From Acidobacteriota bacterium (GTDB lineage: Bacteria > Acidobacteriota > Thermoanaerobaculia > Gp7-AA8): a DNA stretch of 64,000 bases. Each line of letters opens with the position of its first letter. Position 1 is the first letter of the stretch. Positions 33,509 to 41,133 of this stretch are shown piece by piece. The notes beneath the pieces are model-generated. The model was not told the DNA's origin and did no database searches. It saw only the letters and a list, made by a program, of their open reading frames with translations. The DNA is taken from positions 62,001 to 126,000 of the forward strand of contig JAJPHC010000024.1 of the NCBI GenBank assembly GCA_021325515.1, given 5' to 3'. Position numbers and translations under genes: made by a program.

Positions 33509-34094
33509 ATCCCCCTACGGGAGCGATCCCGTAGCACGCCTGATGAAGCGCCTCACCGATGAGGGCTTCACGACCGATCAGACCGAACAGGAGTGGACCG
33601 AGTTCGGTGAGATCATCTTCCGCCGCGCGGAAAAAATCTCGTTCGCGTCGGGCGAGACGATCTTCATCTTCACGCGCGTGCCGGAGATCAACGAGCGCAT
33701 CCTGCGCCAGACTTCGCAGGCCGTCGTCCACTCCTACAGCGCGCGCAGCGTGTCGCAGAAGGCGCTGTCGGTGCTGCAGTCTACGACCGTCTATCACTGT
33801 CTCGTCTCCGAAAGCGAGCAGCCGCACAACGAGACGCTGAATCCGTTCATCACGCGCACAGGCGGCGCGACGTTCATTCCGGTGGTGATCGTCCCCGAGA
33901 TCAATGAGGTTCTCTATCCGGTGCTCGAAGAGAAGGTCGGCTCGATCCGCCCCCGCGTGCAGTACCTGCAATACCTCCTCGGCGAACGCCGCGAGAACGT
34001 GAACATGCACAGGATGACGGTGCAGGCGTTCTATGTGTCGATCGCCGTAGTCGCGCTCCTGCTGATCGCGATCGGGTTGTCGTTCGTCCACTGA
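33483..34094 (+). CDS. Tail-anchored protein of unknown function
   Basis: 203 residues with no signal peptide. The soluble part (1-175) has mixed alpha/beta character and the C-terminus carries a single hydrophobic helix (VQAFYVSIAVVALLLIAIGL) followed by four residues, typical of a tail anchor. No domain is recognised. It overlaps the response regulator gene by 26 bp and is followed 55 bp later by a ClpX-like ATPase, so the three may act together at the inner membrane. This is inferred from context only. Confidence 0.6.
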   Translation: MLKAERPIESPYGSDPVARLMKRLTDEGFTTDQTEQEWTEFGEIIFRRAEKISFASGETIFIFTRVPEINERILRQTSQAVVHSYSARSVSQKALSVLQSTTVYHCLVSESEQPHNETLNPFITRTGGATFIPVVIVPEINEVLYPVLEEKVGSIRPRVQYLQYLLGERRENVNMHRMTVQAFYVSIAVVALLLIAIGLSFVH

Positions 34095-34134
34095 ACAGGC
34101 AGCAGGAGTGCCTGTTGCCTGTCGCCTGGTCTGA
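34095..34134. repeat. CAGGCAGCAG-type repeat with dyad symmetry
   Basis: AACAGGCAGCAGGAGTGCCTGTTGCCTGTCGCCTGG includes AACAGGCA and TGCCTGTT as inverted halves. Related strings are at 16793-16823 and 38455-38486. It fills the gap between the tail-anchored protein and the ClpX-like gene. Confidence 0.5.
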
Positions 34135-34149
34135 TATCTTCCCCCGCGT

Positions 34150-35196
34150 ATGTCCACCTTCCCGCTCCGTCCTCGCGACGTCTTCGAGGAGCTGCGCCGG
34201 ACCGTCGTCGGTCAGGACGAAGCCATTCGCGAGCTCTCCGTGGCGCTGGTGAAGCACCTCGTCGGGCATCCCGCGCCGAACATTCTCCTGATCGGCAATT
34301 CGGGATCGGGCAAGACGACGCTCATGCGCGCCGTCGAGCACTTCCTCGCATCGCGGCCGGAGTTGCGGACGTACTACGCGAACGTCGTCCGCATCAACGC
34401 GAACGTGCTGGCGGAAGAGCATCAGGGTTACGGGAAGGCCGTCCTCGGCCGGTTGTATACGAATGCGCGGAAGGCGATGGGGGAGGGCGCGTCGCAGGAG
34501 GATCTCCTCCGCTCCGTGGAGCACGGCATCGTCTTCATCGACGAGGTCGACAAGATCCGCGCGCAGGTGAGCGGGCAGCCGAACGTGCGCGGCATCGTGG
34601 CGCAGGAAGCGCTGCTCACTCTGATGGAGAACGAGAACGTGGAGTTCGAGATCGATGGCGAGCGCCACGCCGTGAACTCTTCGAATGTGCTCTTCGTCGC
34701 CGGCGGTGCGTTCGAGGAGTTGTACGACGCGGTGCTGCGCCGCGCCACGATCGGCCAGGATGTCGCGCCGATGAAGCCCGTCGTCGTCGTCTCCGCGAGC
34801 GGCGAGGTGCGCGAGGAACTGCCGTTCCATCTGCGCGACTACCTCCGCTACGACGACCTCTTCCGCTACGGGATGACGCCGCAGTTCACGTCGCGCTTCG
34901 AGTCGATCGTCGTGCTGAACGATCTGGCCGAAGGGGATCTGGCGAGGATCTTCGTGGAGCCCGAAGGCTCGATCTTTCGCGCATCGCGCGACTACTTCAA
35001 ACGATTCGGAATCGATCTGCAGATCACGCGCGGTGCACTCATGGCCATCGCCTGGGAAGCCTCCCAGCAAAAGCGCCTCGGCGCACGCGCGCTGCGCGAG
35101 ACCTACCGCCGCATCATCAGCGCGATGGAGTTCGAGCCCGCCAACGGCGGAGTGCTGACGATCGATGAACAGATGGTGAAAAAAGCAAAAAGGTGA
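34150..35196 (+). CDS. ClpX-like AAA+ ATPase without zinc-binding domain
   Basis: 348 residues. Walker A is GNSGSGKTT (49-57), Walker B IVFIDEVDKI, followed by the ClpX/HslU-like segment QEALLTLMENENVEFEIDG and sensor-2 motif GARALRETYRR. It resembles the ClpX AAA+ module, but the N-terminal four-Cys zinc domain is absent and no I/L-G-F ClpP-docking loop is visible, so it may not feed a ClpP protease. The end overlaps a possible GTG start of ftsY. Its neighbours, a tail-anchored protein and the SRP receptor, point to work on membrane or membrane-bound proteins. Confidence 0.78.
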   Translation: MSTFPLRPRDVFEELRRTVVGQDEAIRELSVALVKHLVGHPAPNILLIGNSGSGKTTLMRAVEHFLASRPELRTYYANVVRINANVLAEEHQGYGKAVLGRLYTNARKAMGEGASQEDLLRSVEHGIVFIDEVDKIRAQVSGQPNVRGIVAQEALLTLMENENVEFEIDGERHAVNSSNVLFVAGGAFEELYDAVLRRATIGQDVAPMKPVVVVSASGEVREELPFHLRDYLRYDDLFRYGMTPQFTSRFESIVVLNDLAEGDLARIFVEPEGSIFRASRDYFKRFGIDLQITRGALMAIAWEASQQKRLGARALRETYRRIISAMEFEPANGGVLTIDEQMVKKAKR

Positions 35197-35228
35197 GCGT
35201 GCGCCCGCGCGACCGCGAATCCAGACAT

Positions 35229-36152
35229 ATGGCCGAAAAGACATTCTTTCAGAAACTGAAGCGCGGGTTGTTCATGACCCACACCGAGATCATCGAGAAG
35301 GTGAAGGAGTCGATGACTCCCGATCTCCCGATCGATCAGAAGGCGATCGATGGACTCGAAGAGGGGCTCCTCGGCGCCGATGTTGGCGCCGAGCTGACGA
35401 TGTCGCTCATCGAGCGCATCGAGGAGCGCGTCCGCACCGAGAAGATCTCGAAGATCGAGCGGCTTACGGAAGTGATGCGCGAGGAAACGAGGTCGCTGAT
35501 TCCGCGGCGTGAGGCGCAGACGATCGACGTGTCGCGCGCGAAGCCGTTCGTCATCCTCATCGTCGGCGTGAATGGCGCGGGAAAGACGACGACGATCGCG
35601 AAGCTCGCGCAGCGCTGGACGGGCGAAGGGAAGAAAGTGATTCTCGGCGCGGCCGACACGTTCCGCGCCGCCGCCATCGAGCAGCTCGAGCTATGGGCGA
35701 ACCGCGTCGGCGTGGAGATCGTGAAGCACAAGGCGGGCTCCGATCCCGGTGCGGTCGCGCATGACACCGTGACGGCGGCGAAGTCGCGCGGGGCCGACGT
35801 CGTCCTGATCGATACCGCGGGACGCCTGCACAACAAATCGCATCTCATGCAGGAGCTGTCGAAGATCCGGCGCGTCGTGGAGAAGGAATTGCCCGGCGCG
35901 CCGCACGAGACGCTGCTGGTGATCGACGGGACGACGGGGCAGAACGGCGTCAATCAGGCCGCCGCGTTCCTCGATGCGGCGAAGATCACCGGCATGGTGG
36001 TCACGAAGCTCGACGGCACGGCCAAGGGCGGCGTGATTCTCTCGATCATGCGCCAGTTCGACATCCCGGTGAAGTTCGTCGGAGTGGGCGAGGGAGCGGA
36101 TGATCTGATTCCGTTCGATCCGGCGGCGTATGTGGATACGCTGTTCGAATAG
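35229..36152 (+). CDS. ftsY: Signal recognition particle receptor FtsY
   Basis: 307 residues from the ATG at 35229 (MAEKTFFQKLKRGL). GTPase motifs: G1 GVNGAGKTTTIAKLA, DTFRAAAIEQL, G3 DTAGRLHNK, G4 TKLDGTAKGG. The N-domain four-helix bundle precedes the G domain; the acidic A domain is almost absent. FtsY docks ribosome-SRP complexes at the membrane for co-translational insertion. A GTG at 35193 would overlap the ClpX-like stop and add twelve residues; the family N-terminus favours 35229. Confidence 0.95.
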   Translation: MAEKTFFQKLKRGLFMTHTEIIEKVKESMTPDLPIDQKAIDGLEEGLLGADVGAELTMSLIERIEERVRTEKISKIERLTEVMREETRSLIPRREAQTIDVSRAKPFVILIVGVNGAGKTTTIAKLAQRWTGEGKKVILGAADTFRAAAIEQLELWANRVGVEIVKHKAGSDPGAVAHDTVTAAKSRGADVVLIDTAGRLHNKSHLMQELSKIRRVVEKELPGAPHETLLVIDGTTGQNGVNQAAAFLDAAKITGMVVTKLDGTAKGGVILSIMRQFDIPVKFVGVGEGADDLIPFDPAAYVDTLFE

Positions 36153-36208
36153 AGGTTTCGCGGAAGCCAACACCGCGACGCACTGCAGCGGATAGTTAGA
36201 CGACGCGG

Positions 36209-36649
36209 CTATGACCAGTGGATGTTGACTGAAATCGTGAATCTGACGCGAACTGGTGTTCCACGAAGAGTCGCAGGCTTGAAGCGCCACTTCCGAACAG
36301 CTTCGGCGGCTTCGTGTGCTCCCAGCGTTTCGGGGTTGCTCAGGATACGCACGGCTTCGACTTGGCCGTTTGCCGAGATGATTGCTTCCAGAAGGATTGC
36401 TCCACCGACTCGCTGGTTCCGGGTGATGGGAGGAAAGTCGGGCTCTACCCGACTGATGACAACGGGAGCGGTGACGCCGTTCCCGACAAGCAGTGGTTCG
36501 GCCGGGCTGGGCTGAGTGAGGGTGCGGGCGGTTGCGGTCCGTTCTGGTCGGATCCCGACGCGCATCTCCTGCGGCTGACCGCACGCCAACACGAGCAGAA
36601 GCGCCGCGAGAGCACCGTTCTGCGTGGTCTTTTCCGGCCCGGCTGACAT
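36209..36649 (-). CDS. Lipoprotein with TonB C-terminal (energy transducer-like) domain
   Basis: About 146 residues from the ATG at 36649; an ATG at 36664 would add five. N-terminal lipobox region LLLVLACGQ, then a proline/threonine linker and a TonB-C domain (VVISRVEPDFPPITRN, GGAILLEAIISANGQVE, AAEAVRKWRFKPATLRG). There is no inner-membrane TonB helix, so it is likely a lipidated periplasmic protein using this fold for binding rather than for energy coupling. It follows the 2Fe-2S protein gene and converges with ftsY. Confidence 0.72.
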   Translation of the reverse strand: MSAGPEKTTQNGALAALLLVLACGQPQEMRVGIRPERTATARTLTQPSPAEPLLVGNGVTAPVVISRVEPDFPPITRNQRVGGAILLEAIISANGQVEAVRILSNPETLGAHEAAEAVRKWRFKPATLRGTPVRVRFTISVNIHWS

Positions 36650-36677
36650 TCTGTGGTTCAGCAACGTGCTGCTGGTG

Positions 36678-37025
36678 TTACCGCTCTTTCTTCACGGCGG
36701 CCGAAGATCCGGCGAGAAACTCGCGAACGTCGAGCTCGAGATCCTCGCGCGCGATGCCGTCGCCCATGATTCCGTCGTACACCGCCTGCGCGAGTGCGCG
36801 GTCGAGATGGGAGTAGACGACGCCGTCCGCGATCATGTTCGGGCCGTGATCGCAGAGGTCGAGGCAGGATACGGCGCAGACGCGCACCGTGGACTTGCGT
36901 CCCTTCTTCTTGTTGTAGTGCTTCAGCTCCGCCTGGATGCACTCGCCGCGTTCTTCGCCGCGGTCCGGGTCGCTGCATCGTGCGCCGGTGCACACCAGGA
37001 AGTGCTTCTCGAATGGATATTTCAT
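36678..37025 (-). CDS. Thioredoxin-like [2Fe-2S] ferredoxin
   Basis: 115 residues starting MKYPFEKHFLVC. Cysteines in FLVCTGARCSD, VRVCAVSCLDLCDHGPN match the (2Fe-2S) ferredoxin/NuoE-like thioredoxin fold, with four ligands from the C-C...C-C set. The VYSHL and ALAQAVYDG region is also usual. The electron partner is unknown. The ATG overlaps the stop of the phosphohexomutase gene by one base (TGATG). Confidence 0.82.
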   Translation of the reverse strand: MKYPFEKHFLVCTGARCSDPDRGEERGECIQAELKHYNKKKGRKSTVRVCAVSCLDLCDHGPNMIADGVVYSHLDRALAQAVYDGIMGDGIAREDLELDVREFLAGSSAAVKKER

Positions 37026-38422
37026 CAGGCGACGAATTTCTTGCCCGCGTCGATGATGTTCTTCAGATCCTTCGGCGAGCATGCCTCCGCGTAGATGCGT
37101 GCGACATGTTCCGTGCCGGAGAGCCGGAAGAGGATCCAGTTCGACTGGTCGAAGATCAGCTTGACGCCGTCGAGCGTGTTCACCTGCGTGATCTTCAATC
37201 CGCCCAGCTCGGACGGCGGATTTTCGAGACGCGTCGCGAGCGACTCCTTCAACTGAGGCGTGAGCTTCATGTCGATCCGCTTCGAGTAGAAGTAGCCGAA
37301 CTCCTGATACACGTCTTCGATCAACTGGCTCAGCTTCCTGCCGGTGCGCGCGATCATCTCCGCCACGAGCAGGCAGGCGAGGATGCCGTCCTTCTCCGGC
37401 AGATGGTGATACATCGACATGCCTGCGCTCTCTTCGCCGCCCATGGCGATCTTGTCGGCGGAGATCAGCTCGCCGATGTACTTGAATCCGACGGGCGTCT
37501 CGTACAGCGGCACATTGAGCTTCTTCGCGATCGCGTCGAAGAGATGCGTCGTAGCCACGGTGCGCGCCAGTCCTCCCGGGATCTCGCGATAGCGCTTGAG
37601 ATAGAGCGCGACGAGCGCCAGCACCACGTTGGGTGATACGAAGCGGTTGCGGTCATCGATGATTCCGAAGCGGTCCGCATCTCCGTCGGTCGCGAGGCCG
37701 AGGTCGAATTTCTCCTTCGTGACGAGACTGCGCAGCTCGGCGAGGTTCTTCTCGTTGCACTCCGGCGAGAAGCCGCCGAAATAAGGATCGCGGAAGTTGT
37801 GAATGATCCGGACTTCGACGCCTGCTTCGAGAAGAAAGTAATCGAGATAGTCGCGCGACGTGCCGTAGAGCGAATCGATCGCGATGCGAAGGCCGGCCTT
37901 GCGGATCGCATCGACATCGACCTTCTGCTTCAGCTCGTTGAGGTAGCGGTCCTTCGGATCGATGTGCTCGATCAACTCCGATTTCTCGTAGACGTCGAGC
38001 CGGTCGTTCTTCTCCATCACCGCGTGGATCTCGCTCTCGATCTGCTTCGTGATCTCGGGCAGCGCCGGCGCCCCGTTCGATGTGGAGAACTTCAGACCGT
38101 TGTACTCGGGAGGGTTGTGCGAGGCCGTGAAATTGATCGCGCCCATCGCTTTGCGGCGGACGGTTTCGTATGCGGCGCACGGCGTCGGGACGTCGCGCGT
38201 GCAGAGATAGGCCTGAATGCTGTTGAAGGCCAGCAGCTTCGCGGCTTCCGCCGCGAACTTCTCCGAGAGGAATCGCGTGTCGTACGCAACGACGACGCCC
38301 GATCCCTTCTGCTGTGTCCTGCGCAGATAGTTGGCAATTCCCTGCGTGGCGATGCGGACGGCCTCGAACGTGAAATCCTCGCCGATGACGCCGCGCCAGC
38401 CAGAGGTCCCGAACTTGATCAT
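37025..38422 (-). CDS. Phosphoglucomutase/phosphomannomutase family protein
   Basis: 465 residues from the ATG giving MIKFGTSGWRG; the in-frame extension to 38548 covers repeat and promoter DNA. Alpha-D-phosphohexomutase motifs: catalytic serine loop TASHNPPEYNG, metal loop DGDADRFG, sugar loop GGEESAG and phosphate-binding RLSGTE. It interconverts hexose 1- and 6-phosphates; substrate preference (glucose, mannose or glucosamine) cannot be assigned by eye. Confidence 0.92.
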   Translation of the reverse strand: MIKFGTSGWRGVIGEDFTFEAVRIATQGIANYLRRTQQKGSGVVVAYDTRFLSEKFAAEAAKLLAFNSIQAYLCTRDVPTPCAAYETVRRKAMGAINFTASHNPPEYNGLKFSTSNGAPALPEITKQIESEIHAVMEKNDRLDVYEKSELIEHIDPKDRYLNELKQKVDVDAIRKAGLRIAIDSLYGTSRDYLDYFLLEAGVEVRIIHNFRDPYFGGFSPECNEKNLAELRSLVTKEKFDLGLATDGDADRFGIIDDRNRFVSPNVVLALVALYLKRYREIPGGLARTVATTHLFDAIAKKLNVPLYETPVGFKYIGELISADKIAMGGEESAGMSMYHHLPEKDGILACLLVAEMIARTGRKLSQLIEDVYQEFGYFYSKRIDMKLTPQLKESLATRLENPPSELGGLKITQVNTLDGVKLIFDQSNWILFRLSGTEHVARIYAEACSPKDLKNIIDAGKKFVA

Positions 38423-38454
38423 TCCCTCTCCCGGGGGATCGAACGTTAACATAA

Positions 38455-38486
38455 TCAGGCAGCAGGCAGCAGGCGCCAGCATGCAG
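38455..38486. repeat. CAGGCAGCAGGCAGCAG-type repeat
   Basis: Tandem GGCAGCA units between the divergent phosphohexomutase and RR-EAL genes, with a partial complement (CTGCTGCTTCCTG) about 20 bp further on. The same family appears at 16793-16823 and 34095-34134. Confidence 0.5.
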
Positions 38487-38563
38487 CGCCGATCTCCCCC
38501 CGCTGCTGCTTCCTGAATATCCCTTCTCTTCTGGCTTGTTTTCCGCAATCATCAAATACAAAT

Positions 38564-40240
38564 ATGAGTGAGCGGCCGGCCGTCCTCATCGCCGACGACA
38601 ACGAAGACGTGGCGATGCTGCTGAAGAGTTACCTTCGGCCGCTTGAATGCGACTTTCTGATCGCACGCGACGGCGACGAAGCGCTGGCCGTCGCGCAGAA
38701 TCTTCTGCCTGAGCTCGTTCTTCTCGACGTGATGATGCCCAAGCGCAGCGGCTGGGAAGTCTGCCAGGCGCTCAAGGCCGTGCATCGCACCTCGCGCATC
38801 GCGGTCGTGCTCGTCACGGGACGTGGTGAAGTGAAAGACCGCCTCACCGGCCTGCAGGTCGGTGCCGACGACTATCTCGTCAAACCGTTCAATCGCGACG
38901 AAGTCGTCAAGCGCTGCAAGGCTCTGCTCGACCGCGCGAAGCTCAAGACCGCCGCGCAGGAAGCCAGGCGCGGACAGGTGGAGAATCTCCTGATCGATCG
39001 CGCCACCGGACTGCCGACGGTCACCATGCTGCTCGATCGCGTGAAGGAGATGCTGATCGATCAGGGCGAGGCCGGCATCGTCTTCATCGACATCGAACAG
39101 TACGAAGCGATCGAAGTCGAGTACGGCTGGGCGTTCTTCGATGAATTCCTGCGCCGCGTTGCCGCCTGCATCAACGAAGAGACCAGAAAATATTTTCCGA
39201 GCGCACACATCGCGGCCCACCGCGTCGGCGGATCGAGTTTCTTTCTCTTCTTTCCGACGCTCGGCATGTCGCACGACTTCGACACGATCTCGAGGGAGCT
39301 GCGCGAGACGCTCGTGCGTGTCCTTCGCGCGCAGTTCCCGAATGTGTCCAGCGATCAGATCGGCTTCTTTGTCGGTGGGACGCGCATCGAGTACCGGCCG
39401 CAGATCCGTCTCGAGAGGCAGGTCTATCACGGCATGCAGATCGCGGCCGACGCGGTGCGCGATGCCGAGGTGCTTCGGAAGAAGCAGTTGACGCGGGAGC
39501 TGCGCGACATCATTCGCCGCAAGCGCGTGACCACGCTGTTCCAGCCGATCACACGGGCCGGCGACGGCACCGTCTTCGGCTATGAGGTCCTGACGCGCGG
39601 CCCGGCCCACTCCTCGTTCCGCAACTCGGACATGCTCTTCTCCTACGCGCGCGAGGCGAAGCTTGCCTGGGCTCTCGAAGCGATCGCGCTGGAAGTCGCG
39701 CTGAAGCGCCTGCGCGAGGTCGATCTGCTCGACCGGAAGTTCCTCGTCAATCTCGAAGCGGAGATGTTCGGCCAGTCGGAGTTCCGCATTCACGAAGTCT
39801 CGTCGTTCTTCGCCGAGCATCGCGGGCACTTCGTGCTCGAGCTCACCGAGCGGGCCGCGATCGAAGACTACGCGACCTTTCGCCAGGTTCTCGACGAATT
39901 TCGCAGCAAGGACATCGAAGTCGCGATCGATGACGCCGGCTCCGGCTACGCGTCGCTGGAAGCGATCGCCGAGCTCGCGCCCGACTATCTGAAGGTGACC
40001 AAGTCGCTCGTCTCAGCGGTCGCCTCCGAGCCGATCAAGCAGGATCTCGTGAAGATGCTCGTCGAGCTCGCGGCGAAGATCGGCGCGAAGACGATCGCCG
40101 AGGGGATCGAGACGGTGGAAGAGTACGAGACCTGCCGCGAGCTCGGAATCGATCTGCTGCAGGGCTACTACATCGCGCACCCGCAGGAGCAATTGCGGAG
40201 CGGCGACGCCGAAGCGGCGAGGTCGCTGCTGCGGGGCTGA
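38564..40240 (+). CDS. Response regulator with degenerate GGDEF and EAL domains
   Basis: 558 residues. Receiver domain (1-120): acidic D11-D12, phospho-acceptor D55, K107. A GGDEF-like domain follows (about 135-290) whose signature is G-G-S-S-F, so it should not make c-di-GMP. The EAL domain (about 305-545) has E-V-L in place of EAL, but metal and catalytic positions look retained: NLE, ELTE, IDDAGSGY, K in YLKVTKSL, AEGIE and LLQGYY. It is therefore probably a c-di-GMP phosphodiesterase gated by phosphorylation. It is divergent from the phosphohexomutase gene and monocistronic. Confidence 0.88.
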   Translation: MSERPAVLIADDNEDVAMLLKSYLRPLECDFLIARDGDEALAVAQNLLPELVLLDVMMPKRSGWEVCQALKAVHRTSRIAVVLVTGRGEVKDRLTGLQVGADDYLVKPFNRDEVVKRCKALLDRAKLKTAAQEARRGQVENLLIDRATGLPTVTMLLDRVKEMLIDQGEAGIVFIDIEQYEAIEVEYGWAFFDEFLRRVAACINEETRKYFPSAHIAAHRVGGSSFFLFFPTLGMSHDFDTISRELRETLVRVLRAQFPNVSSDQIGFFVGGTRIEYRPQIRLERQVYHGMQIAADAVRDAEVLRKKQLTRELRDIIRRKRVTTLFQPITRAGDGTVFGYEVLTRGPAHSSFRNSDMLFSYAREAKLAWALEAIALEVALKRLREVDLLDRKFLVNLEAEMFGQSEFRIHEVSSFFAEHRGHFVLELTERAAIEDYATFRQVLDEFRSKDIEVAIDDAGSGYASLEAIAELAPDYLKVTKSLVSAVASEPIKQDLVKMLVELAAKIGAKTIAEGIETVEEYETCRELGIDLLQGYYIAHPQEQLRSGDAEAARSLLRG

Positions 40241-40248
40241 ACCTTTCC

Positions 40249-40266
40249 GTGTGACATCTCTCACAC
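40249..40266. promoter_or_regulatory. CRP-like binding site
   Basis: GTGTGA, six bases (CATCTC), TCACAC: a perfect dyad identical to the CRP-family core TGTGA-N6-TCACA, extended one base each side. It lies 69 bp upstream of the ATG at 40336, in front of the unknown protein and acyl-CoA dehydrogenase genes, and 9 bp after the RR-EAL stop. A CRP/FNR-family regulator is the natural candidate; none is encoded in the window. It could also act as a weak hairpin. Confidence 0.6.
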
Positions 40267-40335
40267 ACCAGCACCGCATCCGCCACATACCAATTGTGTC
40301 CCCCTGGCTACGCTTCGTCGCTGAGGTGAACTGCC

Positions 40336-41133
40336 ATGACAGCGATCGAATATCCGCCTGTTGCCCGCAATGCGCGGACGCATCGGACCATTGATTTCTA
40401 TGCGGCGGGAGAAGCTGGCGCGGCGCTGCGCGCTGCGGCGGCAGCGACCGGCGATCCGCTGCTCGCGGCGGCCAGCGCGTTGCTTCAGGATTCCGGCGAT
40501 GCATCCGCCGCGGATCGCCTCCGCACTGCGGTGATGTCGCCGGACGTTCTCGCGATCATGCCGCAGTGGATCCGCGAATTGCGCGAAGTCGCCTCGGTCT
40601 CGCCCGACAGCGGCGCATGCACCGTCGCCACGGCGCTGAAGCTCTGGCTCTGGACGGCACGGCATTTCCGTTCCGGCGAATTGCCGGTCGTCTTCGACGA
40701 GCTTGGGGAGACGCTCGCTGCGCTGCTCGCCGCGCGCTGTCTCGCGCTCGATGTCGCGATTCACACCGATGAGCTGCGCCGCGATCTTTCGCATGTCTAC
40801 GCCGCGCGCGTTTCCGCAACGGCCGGCGCTTCCTGCGCGGAGCTCGTCTTCGGCTATCGCCGCCACCTCGTGTGGGATGAAGAAGGCTGCGCCGCGTGCT
40901 ACAGCAGCGAAGAGCTCGATGGCCTCGAGGCCTTCCTGCCTGGTTTCGCCAGCGGCGGCCGCAGCACGATGGACGTCATCGAATCGGATGGCTCGCATCC
41001 GGCGAAGCGCGGCCCATGTGCAAACTTCAATGGACTCGACATGTTCGTCGGACTGCGCAACCAGCTCGATGCATGTCTGACCGGCGCACGCATCGCGAAG
41101 GATCGCGCCGCCGCGATCATCGGGAGGGCCTGA
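40336..41133 (+). CDS. Protein of unknown function upstream of an acyl-CoA dehydrogenase
   Basis: 265 residues, soluble, no signal peptide, Ala-rich and mostly helical by eye. Cysteines are clustered in DEEGCAACYSS (about residues 182-192) and a further Cys lies in GPCANF, so a metal site is possible. No family is recognised. Its TGA overlaps the ATG of the acyl-CoA dehydrogenase gene (TGATG), so the two proteins are probably made together and may form a complex. A CRP-like site precedes it. Confidence 0.6.
   Translation: MTAIEYPPVARNARTHRTIDFYAAGEAGAALRAAAAATGDPLLAAASALLQDSGDASAADRLRTAVMSPDVLAIMPQWIRELREVASVSPDSGACTVATALKLWLWTARHFRSGELPVVFDELGETLAALLAARCLALDVAIHTDELRRDLSHVYAARVSATAGASCAELVFGYRRHLVWDEEGCAACYSSEELDGLEAFLPGFASGGRSTMDVIESDGSHPAKRGPCANFNGLDMFVGLRNQLDACLTGARIAKDRAAAIIGRA

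Noticed and set aside
34150-35196. Annotation as canonical ClpX
   Set aside because: The zinc-binding domain is missing, no ClpP-docking loop was seen and no clpP gene is adjacent.
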